Source: Thermoplasmata archaeon (lineage in GTDB: Archaea > Thermoplasmatota > Thermoplasmata > Thermoplasmatales > Thermoplasmataceae). Taken from it: DNA of 6,134 bases. The DNA lies in contig JAJZXP010000417.1 of the NCBI GenBank assembly GCA_021806345.1, forward strand, positions 1-6,134, read 5' to 3'. Below are positions 1-5,478 of the stretch, one piece after another (the first letter of the stretch is position 1; each line of letters opens with the position of its first letter). Below the pieces are notes generated by a model. The model was not told the DNA's origin and did no database searches. It saw nothing but the letters and a program-made list of their open reading frames with translations. The position numbers were made by a program, and so were the translations under genes.

Positions 1-108
1 TAGTAATTATTCTATTTTTAATTCTATTTGTAAAATTTTATAGAAATATATCTATCTATTAATATAGAAATAATTATATTTAATAACAAGTAAATAATTC
101 CCTATACA
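1..108. other. AT-rich leader region with repeated TCTAT/ATAGA half-sites
   Basis: No gene is visible here; stops fall frequently on both strands. The stretch is overwhelmingly A and T. TCTAT occurs at 11-15, 23-27, 51-55 and 55-59, and its reverse complement ATAGA at 40-44 and 64-68, forming small inverted repeats (for example 55-59 with 64-68). It lies upstream of the candidate micro-gene at 109 and downstream of the TPR gene. It may be a regulatory region, but in such skewed composition these words can arise by chance. Confidence 0.35.
74..82 (+). promoter_or_regulatory. Candidate TATA box for the micro-ORF at 109
   Basis: The word TTATATTTA is centred about 31 nt upstream of the ATG at 109. 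Archaeal transcription usually starts about 25 nt downstream of the TATA centre, which would leave a 5' leader of only a few bases. The surrounding DNA is so AT-rich that a chance match is quite possible. Confidence 0.35.
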
Positions 109-210
109 ATGATATCTCTAAAACCACAAAACCAGAAATTAGTTAGCGAGTTAAAAACTGAAGAGGAGGTGCCACGATTGGGAGTAACTGGTGGAACCTA
201 CAGCTGGTAA
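109..210 (+). CDS. Possible 33-residue peptide gene, unrecognised
   Basis: This open frame starts with ATG at 109 and ends with TAA at 208-210. It encodes 33 residues: a polar, charged N-terminal two thirds (with a TEEEVPR segment) and a glycine-rich tail ending VTGGTYSW. A TATA-like word lies about 31 nt upstream, and six T residues follow the stop directly, as expected for a compact archaeal transcript. The sequence AGGAGGTG at 164-171 resembles a strong ribosome binding site for a TTG at 178, which would give only 10 residues (LGVTGGTYSW, first residue read as Met), but the same bases also encode Glu-Glu-Val. The last 13 bases overlap the end of the TPR gene on the opposite strand. There is no homology evidence. 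It could be a signalling or modified peptide, an antisense transcript, or a chance frame. Confidence 0.4.
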   Translation: MISLKPQNQKLVSELKTEEEVPRLGVTGGTYSW

Positions 211-1508
211 TTTTTTGTTAGAAATTCAGATGTGTATTTTTTAAACATCTGGTTTAATTTTGTATTTTTTAACATGTTTGTAATATTTTTGTAAGTTTCT
301 TTGATTATTTCTGGGGTGGCCTTGTATATTACCATAGTCCTTAGTAATTTTGTCCCAGCGGATACTACTCCTGCTAAGTCCTTAAATTCAGCATATCTGT
401 TTATGGTAATGTTTGCCAATGATTTGGTTTCACCATTCATCCCATTTGCAATATAATATTCACTTACTACCTCATTGCAAAATGCCAGTTCAATCTGATT
501 TTCTGTTTCGCTAAAATACTCAATTGCTTCTTCTATAAAATGATAGGTCAAATTGCGTCTTTGAAATGCTATATCGATAGAAAGAATTAAGAGTCTCGAT
601 AAATGAAATACTCTTTTATTCATAGTTTCCAATGATAATAAGTAAGAACTCATCACGCTCTCATAAGCATCTTCATGCATTCCAAGAACCAATAAAAGTG
701 CACTCCTGTTGAGATAACATTCCTCAAGAAGAAATGGATCTTTAAGCCTTTGTGATAAAATAAGTGCCTCCTTGTTCGCCTCAGTCGACTTTTGCAAAAG
801 ACCCATTTTAGAATAAGTGTAAGATAGATTGATCTTTATTTTTGCCATTCCTTGCAGAAATTCTTTTTCTTTGAATAAAATAAAAGACCTTTCGTATTTC
901 TGGAAAGCTTCTTCATAGTCGCCTTTAGCACTATAAACATTTCCTAAACCAAGTAGACTGAAAGCCACGCAATCAATATCATCCGATAATTCACATTTTT
1001 CAACTGCCTTATTAAGATAATTGATAGATCCTTCGTAATCGCCTTTGTAAAAGGATAAAGCCCCCTTTATCCTGAAAATTCTACCTATGTTCTTCGGAAC
1101 AATATTCGAGATGGGCGTTTTTTCGATGATATCAATGGTATCCATCGCTTCATCAATTTTACCTTGCTGCAGGAACGTTTCTGCAAGAAAACTCTCAGCG
1201 TCGGCAAGGTCCATCTTGCCATCGCCAACGAGGTCCAGGACATGCAGGAATTCTCCAACTTTTCCCTGGTTCCCCTTTCTCTTCTGATCCTCAATTATAA
1301 GAGGGGCCATGTCTTTAGACTCACTGTATTTGAGTGAGCCGTCATGCGAAATTGTCACTGATGCTATTCCTATGAGCCTGAGAGCTTCAAGCAGGAGAAA
1401 CATAGTTTCTGGCTTAATTGTCTCAGTAAGTTCTGGACTAAGCTTTATGCGATCTGCAAATAGATCCTTCATGGATTCCATGAGAAATTCAGATGCCTTG
1501 TAGTCCAT
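198..1508 (-). CDS. Tetratricopeptide-repeat (TPR) protein
   Basis: This 436-residue soluble protein has no signal peptide or membrane segment. From about residue 102 to 375 it is built of paired helices with TPR spacing and signatures: roughly 102-135, 143-176 (SFYKGDYEGSINYLNKA), 183-216 (GLGNVYSAKGDYEEAFQKYE), 222-255, 262-295 and 340-373. Such superhelices bind peptides or proteins, so a scaffold or regulatory role is likely, but the partner is unknown. Residues 1-70 are a separate small domain, helices followed by a possible beta hairpin (VTISHDGSLKYS). A winged-helix origin is conceivable but not shown. Residues 92-103 resemble an EF-hand or dockerin loop (D92, D96, G97, D103) lacking the usual Asp at position 3. 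The ATG at 1508 is chosen because a TATA box is centred 24 nt upstream, fitting a leaderless mRNA. The 3' end overlaps the micro-ORF head-on. Confidence 0.85.
   Translation of the reverse strand: MDYKASEFLMESMKDLFADRIKLSPELTETIKPETMFLLLEALRLIGIASVTISHDGSLKYSESKDMAPLIIEDQKRKGNQGKVGEFLHVLDLVGDGKMDLADAESFLAETFLQQGKIDEAMDTIDIIEKTPISNIVPKNIGRIFRIKGALSFYKGDYEGSINYLNKAVEKCELSDDIDCVAFSLLGLGNVYSAKGDYEEAFQKYERSFILFKEKEFLQGMAKIKINLSYTYSKMGLLQKSTEANKEALILSQRLKDPFLLEECYLNRSALLLVLGMHEDAYESVMSSYLLSLETMNKRVFHLSRLLILSIDIAFQRRNLTYHFIEEAIEYFSETENQIELAFCNEVVSEYYIANGMNGETKSLANITINRYAEFKDLAGVVSAGTKLLRTMVIYKATPEIIKETYKNITNMLKNTKLNQMFKKYTSEFLTKNYQL
211..252 (+). terminator. Candidate T-run terminator and weak hairpin after the micro-ORF
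   Basis: TTTTTT at 211-216 follows the TAA immediately. A 7-bp stem (CAGATGT 227-233 with ACATCTG 245-251, plus one G-U pair) with an 11-nt loop follows, and then more T-rich sequence. Oligo-T is the usual archaeal termination signal. The stretch is also the C-terminal coding sequence of the TPR gene, whose Lys and Asn codons explain part of the T run on this strand. Confidence 0.3.
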
Positions 1509-1528
1509 GGGTGCCCTATCATATAAAT

Positions 1529-1536
1529 AATATAAA
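1529..1536 (-). promoter_or_regulatory. TATA box of the TPR gene
   Basis: On the - strand the word TTTATATT is centred 24-25 nt before the first base of the ATG at 1508. This is the spacing expected for a leaderless archaeal transcript. There is no ribosome binding site in front of the start codon, which agrees with that reading. Confidence 0.65.
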
Positions 1537-1551
1537 CGTTATTGTTTATAT
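1530..1551. promoter_or_regulatory. Inverted repeat overlapping the TPR promoter, possible operator
   Basis: ATATAAAC (1530-1537) and GTTTATAT (1544-1551) form a perfect 8-bp inverted repeat with a 6-bp spacer. One arm covers almost the whole TATA box of the TPR gene. A dimeric regulator bound here would compete with TATA-binding protein and repress the gene. The regulator is unknown, and the arms are AT-rich, so chance is not excluded. Confidence 0.45.
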
Positions 1552-1615
1552 GATTGGGTAAAAGCAGAATAAACCAGCGATAGAAAACATTGTTCACTTT
1601 TAACTAGCTACTACG

Positions 1616-2863
1616 TTAATTAACAGGAACTGCACCTGTTGACGGAAAAGCCGATGGGATTGCGAACGTGATAATAAATGAAAGTACAGAGGCTGCTAAC
1701 ATAACGCCCCACATATAGGATGGGTTTCTTGTAAAAATGTATGTAAGTGGAAATGAAACGAAAGCAGATATTACACCTATAAATTGCCTTTGCACTCCGC
1801 CAAACATACCTCTCGATTCTCTCCCTATAACCCCGACCTCATAGGTCATTGCTCCAGATACCAGTAAAACTCCTGGGCTAGCGAATAAAGCTGCAATTAG
1901 AAAGAGATAATCCACCCTGTATATTATGGATAATACCACAAGACCATATGTTATTACATCGAACATCATATTTAGTGAGACAAAGCCACGACCAAGACCC
2001 TGATGCCTGTCTACGATTTTCTCGCCATATTTGCCTATCAATATTGCAAGGAGGTAGGTGATCAACAGGAACGTGAAAGAATATTCCGGAGAGATGCCCA
2101 AGTAGACGCCAGTCGGGACATAAAAGAAAGTAAAACCTATGATTCCTATCGTCATAAATGCTTTAGATGTGATAAGTGGAATTGCAAATTTCTTCTTTGA
2201 GCTCAGGTTTCTAAGGCTTTCCATGAATCCTGGTCTTCGCACAGATGACTCTGCCTTCCTCATTACGTCTCTTTCCCTTGATCGCAGGAAGAAGAAACTA
2301 AGGAGCGCAATAACAACAAGGAGGATTGAACTTGACATAAATACAAGTGACAAAGAAAGTGAGAATGCACCATAAACCATGACAGCGTATGCAAGTGCGC
2401 TGCCTATTGCTTCAAACGTGAGTATTCTGGAATAGTTTTTACCAAGTACCCTGGCAGCTGCGGCTTTTGCTATGAATGCGTTGAGAGATGATCTGAAAAC
2501 CCCCTCGAATACAAGCATAAGTGGTATGAATGCAATTATTAACAGACTGGGAATGTAGCCTATTGAAACTGTGAAATAGATCAGGAATAAAACAACTCCA
2601 TAAAGGATGCTACCTGTTACCATAAGCTGGAAAGAATATCCCTTGTCTATGGCCCTTCCCTGAAGTATCGATGTCCCTAAAAGAATTATCTGGCCAAGTG
2701 TTAATCCGACACCAGCATAAAGTACGGAAATAGCATTATTCTCGAGATAGATGACTATACCAAAGGAAAATACCGTTAATGAAAGAGAGAAAAATACATT
2801 CAGAATCGAGAGGTTGGACACAAATGGGTTAATTCTGGTTTCAGAACTGCCATTCCCTTCCAC
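1616..2863 (-). CDS. Major facilitator superfamily (MFS) membrane transporter
   Basis: This 415-residue polytopic membrane protein is of typical MFS length. About twelve hydrophobic segments can be read, near residues 18-40, 46-68, 80-98, 103-123, 148-168, 172-193, 228-250, 258-277, 295-315, 318-338, 360-378 and 383-403. A basic cytoplasmic loop (about 194-226) separates the two six-helix halves. The loop between helices 2 and 3 has GRAIDKG (69-75), a form of MFS motif A (GxxxDRxG), and the matching loop in the second half has GEKIVDR (280-286). The substrate cannot be told; MFS proteins are uniporters, symporters or antiporters, and efflux of small molecules is common. Translation starts at GTG 2863: it is the most upstream start fitting the promoter, with a TATA box centred about 24 nt before it, and the ATG at 2853 is out of frame. 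The gene is probably transcribed alone, since the TPR gene downstream has its own promoter. Confidence 0.87.
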   Translation of the reverse strand: MEGNGSSETRINPFVSNLSILNVFFSLSLTVFSFGIVIYLENNAISVLYAGVGLTLGQIILLGTSILQGRAIDKGYSFQLMVTGSILYGVVLFLIYFTVSIGYIPSLLIIAFIPLMLVFEGVFRSSLNAFIAKAAAARVLGKNYSRILTFEAIGSALAYAVMVYGAFSLSLSLVFMSSSILLVVIALLSFFFLRSRERDVMRKAESSVRRPGFMESLRNLSSKKKFAIPLITSKAFMTIGIIGFTFFYVPTGVYLGISPEYSFTFLLITYLLAILIGKYGEKIVDRHQGLGRGFVSLNMMFDVITYGLVVLSIIYRVDYLFLIAALFASPGVLLVSGAMTYEVGVIGRESRGMFGGVQRQFIGVISAFVSFPLTYIFTRNPSYMWGVMLAASVLSFIITFAIPSAFPSTGAVPVN

Positions 2864-2882
2864 TAGTATTTATTTTTCAATG

Positions 2883-2890
2883 TTATATAA
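2883..2890 (-). promoter_or_regulatory. TATA box of the MFS gene
   Basis: The palindromic word TTATATAA is centred about 24 nt upstream of the GTG at 2863. It fits a leaderless transcript and supports GTG as the true start. It lies in the 92-bp gap behind the hydrolase gene, so the two genes need not share an mRNA. Confidence 0.6.
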
Positions 2891-2955
2891 TAGTTTGTGA
2901 GCAATTATAATAACGATTACTTAATGAAAACAATTTAAAGAATATCAATCTTATT

Positions 2956-3591
2956 TTAGGGTGGCAGCAATGAAATATACCTTTTTATCATGGAAATTTC
3001 ATTCTGTAAGATTGTTGGAGGGCCGTGGCCAGGGAATACTTTTGTATTTGGTGGGAGAGTCAGGAACCACTTCAGGCTCTCTGCCATATCTCTTTCATTT
3101 CCGCCCATATCCATCCTACCGATATTACCCCTAAAAAGGCAGTCTCCTGTGAAAACGGATTCTCCTGATATTATTGAGATGCTGCCCGGGGTATGACCTG
3201 GAGTGTTTTGTATCAAAAGTTCAGATCTTCCAAGTTTCAATGCAATGTTATTATCGAAGAGGGATCCGGGATGTGGTGCAGGATTGTTGAATCCAAACTG
3301 ACCCGCGTACTTCCATGTATATTCAATAATTTCAAGGTCCTTGCTATGAATTGAAAATTCAGTCCCAAGGAAGTCTGCCAGTCTTTCAGCTTCTGCAACG
3401 TGATCAAAATGTCCATGGGTTGCGATCACACCCGCCGGGTCTCCAGGCATTGTTGATGCCATCTGCGCTATTTTATCAAAGTCACCTCCGGGATCAATAA
3501 TCACGTATTCGGATCCAGAGGATATGAAATAACAGTTTGTATGTAACGGACCTACTGTCACCATCTTCATTGCAGCCCTTTTCACTTTCAT
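2956..3591 (-). CDS. Metallo-beta-lactamase-fold hydrolase, glyoxalase II-like
   Basis: This 211-residue cytosolic enzyme is the size of the short glyoxalase-II-like (YcbL-type) members of the metallo-beta-lactamase superfamily. The metal-binding signature is complete: HGHFDH at 59-64 (H59, H61, D63, H64), H133 in PGHTPGS, D150 in TGDCLFRG and H189 in FPGHG. It should bind two metal ions, usually zinc or iron, and hydrolyse a thioester or ester. The family includes hydroxyacylglutathione hydrolases, but archaea of this type generally lack glutathione, so the true substrate is unknown. The early TNCYFI and IDPGGD motifs (18-23 and 32-37) match the fold's first strands. The ATG at 3591 is used because of TATA-like sequence about 25-31 nt upstream; the ATG at 3570 (residue 8) is an alternative. 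Neither has a clear ribosome binding site. Confidence 0.9.
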   Translation of the reverse strand: MKVKRAAMKMVTVGPLHTNCYFISSGSEYVIIDPGGDFDKIAQMASTMPGDPAGVIATHGHFDHVAEAERLADFLGTEFSIHSKDLEIIEYTWKYAGQFGFNNPAPHPGSLFDNNIALKLGRSELLIQNTPGHTPGSISIISGESVFTGDCLFRGNIGRMDMGGNERDMAESLKWFLTLPPNTKVFPGHGPPTILQNEISMIKRYISLLPP

Positions 3592-3612
3592 CTTTAGGGT
3601 ATTTTCAACGCA

Positions 3613-3626
3613 ATATTAGATTATAG
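3613..3626 (-). promoter_or_regulatory. Probable TATA region of the hydrolase gene
   Basis: On the - strand, CTATAATCTAATAT offers two overlapping TATA-like words whose centres lie about 31 and 25 nt before the ATG at 3591. Neither is a perfect consensus, so the exact box is uncertain. It lies in the 165-bp divergent spacer shared with the recombinase promoter. Confidence 0.4.
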
Positions 3627-3728
3627 CGGTTCCTAATAGCTGCACGAAGCATTGGAAACGTTAACATTATTCTACAATAGAAGTGCAGGTGCCGTATATT
3701 AAATCAAAAGTTCAATACAGGACAGACC

Positions 3729-3736
3729 TTTAAATA
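3729..3736 (+). promoter_or_regulatory. TATA box of the recombinase gene
   Basis: TTTAAATA, preceded by GACC in the position of a TFB-recognition element, is centred 24-25 nt before the ATG at 3757. This close fit to the archaeal consensus decides the start codon: the TTG at 3748 would lie only about 15 nt from the box centre. Confidence 0.7.
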
Positions 3737-3756
3737 CTCTAAGTAGATTGTCAATT

Positions 3757-5067
3757 ATGAGTTATCAGATTGGACTTGAGAGAGAGAAACGCAATATTGG
3801 AGAGATAGAAAACAAAGAGAATTCCAAGAAAATTCTGGAATTCTTGGACGACCTTGAACTGAACAATTTGTCAGTTGGAAGAAGATACGCATACGCTCTG
3901 AGACTTCGGAAAATTGAGAGTTTGTTGAAGGATAAATTTCTGGATCCGGATGAAAAGGATATCAAACAGGTATTATACACGATTCAACACACAAAAATTA
4001 AGTGGGGAAGTGGAGAACTACACTTTCCAACAAACAATCAACAGGAGTCGTATAGAATCACATTGAAACGGTTTTACAAGTGGTTGTTGGGGGAAGATTC
4101 AGAATATCCAAGATGTGTGAAATTCATTAAGATTGGGAATTCACATCCGTCTCAACGGAAGAAACCGGAGGATATGATCAGTGAAAATCAGATACAAAAA
4201 ATCATTGAGAATTCATTAAATCACAGGGACAAGGCTCTGTTCTCACTGTTATATGATTCAGGTTGTAGAATAGGTGAATTGTTGACACTAAAAATTAAAG
4301 ATGTGAAGTTCGATGATTTCGGAGCTATGATATTGGTGTCTGGGAAAACTGGTGTAAGACAGGTAAGAATAATTGGCGATTCAATTCCGTTATTGAGATC
4401 ATGGATTGAAGTTCATCCAGATCTCAATAACAAAGATTCATTCTTATTCTGTGGAATTTCAGGTTCAACAATCAAAAAACAGATGAATTATCATGAGGTT
4501 TATTCATCTCTAAGGAAAACGTTGAAAAGGGCTGGTATACAAAGAAGAATACATCCTCACTTGTTCAGACATACACGAGGAACAATATTAGCTTCTAAAG
4601 CTATTGGTAATGCTCCACTTGAATCACAGATGGGTTGGGTTCATGGAAGTAGACAGACAGCTACCTATATTCACTTGTCTGGAAAAGAACAAGATATGGC
4701 TATTCTGAAAGCTTATGGATTCAACATTGAGGATGAAGAATCACAGGAAAAGAAACCAATAAAATGTCCAAGATGTGGAGAATTGAATATTTCAACAGCC
4801 AAGAAGTGTAAGAAATGTTGGATTCCATTGGATATCAATGAGGCACTTAAAGAACAACAGGAATCGATGGAACCGTTCATGAGATTCGCTTCCAGAAGTC
4901 CAAAACACATGATAGAGTTCATTGAATATCTTGCAAAGGACCCGATTGCAAGGAAATTTATTGAATCTATTGGAAGAGAAGAAATGAAAAGAAGCGGTTC
5001 TAAAGAGAATCCGGATGATGAAGTAAACATAAAATTCAATGTTTCTCAAGATGATGAGGAACAATAA
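3757..5067 (+). CDS. Tyrosine recombinase (integrase) with C-terminal zinc ribbon
   Basis: This 436-residue protein cuts and rejoins DNA through a 3'-phosphotyrosine. Residues about 18-115 are a helical SAM-like core-binding domain. The catalytic domain (about 140-320) has R171 (GCRIGELL), K197 (SGKTG), H268 and R271 (HPHLFRH), W294 at the His/Trp position and nucleophile Y304 (TATYIHLS). The set looks functional. C337, C340, C351 and C354 (CPRC, CKKC) form a zinc ribbon, followed by a helical region and an acidic tail. XerA-type archaeal recombinases for chromosome dimer resolution are much shorter, near 280-300 residues. This form is more like those of archaeal integrative elements, as far as can be judged without a search. 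The ATG at 3757 is chosen for its TATA box; an upstream in-frame TTG (3748) would add three residues. An IS-type transposase lies nearby, but no attachment site was found. Confidence 0.9.
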   Translation: MSYQIGLEREKRNIGEIENKENSKKILEFLDDLELNNLSVGRRYAYALRLRKIESLLKDKFLDPDEKDIKQVLYTIQHTKIKWGSGELHFPTNNQQESYRITLKRFYKWLLGEDSEYPRCVKFIKIGNSHPSQRKKPEDMISENQIQKIIENSLNHRDKALFSLLYDSGCRIGELLTLKIKDVKFDDFGAMILVSGKTGVRQVRIIGDSIPLLRSWIEVHPDLNNKDSFLFCGISGSTIKKQMNYHEVYSSLRKTLKRAGIQRRIHPHLFRHTRGTILASKAIGNAPLESQMGWVHGSRQTATYIHLSGKEQDMAILKAYGFNIEDEESQEKKPIKCPRCGELNISTAKKCKKCWIPLDINEALKEQQESMEPFMRFASRSPKHMIEFIEYLAKDPIARKFIESIGREEMKRSGSKENPDDEVNIKFNVSQDDEEQ

Positions 5068-5087
5068 TTTTTTTTTTCAAAATTTTG
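5068..5087 (+). terminator. T10 terminator after the recombinase gene
   Basis: Ten consecutive T residues (5068-5077) begin directly after the TAA, followed by the perfect palindrome CAAAATTTTG (5078-5087). A long T run on the sense strand is a strong archaeal termination signal, here separating the recombinase from the convergent small gene. Confidence 0.75.
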
Positions 5088-5115
5088 TTTACAAACTGCT
5101 GTGTTGAACAAATAC

Positions 5116-5451
5116 TTAAACAGAATGTAGCTTGAGCTTTTCCGCCTCCTCTTGCCCGGGTATGATCCTCCATGCCCTGTAACTTGATCTATTGTCTTCC
5201 AGGAATCTCTGTATGACAGGAAAATCCTCTTCTCTCACGATGAAATTGCCATCCTCATACCTGATTGCAGGTATGGAATCCAGAATTCCTTTCACGTTGT
5301 AATGATATTTCCCGTAATTGGAAGCCGACCTGTAGCCGTAAAGCTTCCTGTATATCCTCGCCTGTTCCTTTCTCTCCATTCCATTGCGCTTGAAAGGTAT
5401 CCACACATGTACAAGAATAGCTGTCTCCAACGATCTTGAATGCACAAACAT
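5116..5451 (-). CDS. Small basic hypothetical protein, 111 residues
   Basis: I do not recognise this protein. It is soluble, rich in Arg, Tyr and Glu, with no Cys and no membrane segment. It begins with a short hydrophobic strand (ETAILVHVWIPF, 9-20), continues with a basic helix (MERKEQARIYRKLYG, 25-39), then alternating strand-like stretches and an acidic helical segment (EEDFPVIQRFLEDN). The mix of basic helix and short strands could suit a small nucleic-acid-binding protein, but that is a guess. The start is uncertain. The ATG at 5451 has no good TATA or ribosome binding site and its first bases lie against the transposase promoter; the ATG at 5379 (Met 25, 87 residues) is the other choice. 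Regular amino-acid composition and the absence of stops over 111 codons favour a real gene. It is convergent with the recombinase, 48 bp away, and divergent from the transposase, 27 bp away. Confidence 0.6.
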   Translation of the reverse strand: MFVHSRSLETAILVHVWIPFKRNGMERKEQARIYRKLYGYRSASNYGKYHYNVKGILDSIPAIRYEDGNFIVREEDFPVIQRFLEDNRSSYRAWRIIPGQEEAEKLKLHSV

Positions 5452-5459
5452 GTAAATAC
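5452..5459 (+). promoter_or_regulatory. Candidate TATA box of the transposase gene
   Basis: GTAAATAC is centred about 24 nt before the ATG at 5479. It resembles the recombinase box (TTTAAATAC) and fits a leaderless transcript. It directly abuts the possible start codon of the divergent small gene at 5451. Confidence 0.5.
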
Positions 5460-5478
5460 TGTTTTGCTGTCAATACAA

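Noticed and set aside
1087..1503. Open frames on the + strand inside the TPR gene (1087-1287 and 1309-1503)
   Set aside because: They are antisense shadows of a well-supported TPR coding region, with no promoter or recognisable protein features.
1615..1624. Palindrome GTTAATTAAC over the transporter stop codon as a terminator
   Set aside because: It is a 10-bp AT-rich self-complementary word without a loop or a following T run, easily explained by chance.
2003..2375. Two overlapping + strand open frames inside the transporter gene
   Set aside because: They are antisense to a clear 12-helix membrane protein; composition is that of reverse-read hydrophobic codons.
3748..3756. In-frame TTG start three codons before the chosen recombinase start
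   Set aside because: It lies only about 15 nt from the TATA centre, whereas ATG 3757 is at the expected 24-25 nt; no ribosome binding site supports the TTG.
3607..3798. 11-bp direct repeat AACGCAATATT at 3607-3617 and 3788-3798 as a possible attachment core
   Set aside because: It is short, the second copy lies inside the recombinase coding region, and there is no tRNA or other integration context.
4713..5064. Two - strand open frames antisense to the recombinase C-terminus
   Set aside because: The sense frame has a zinc ribbon and a good terminator; the antisense frames show no domain or start signal.
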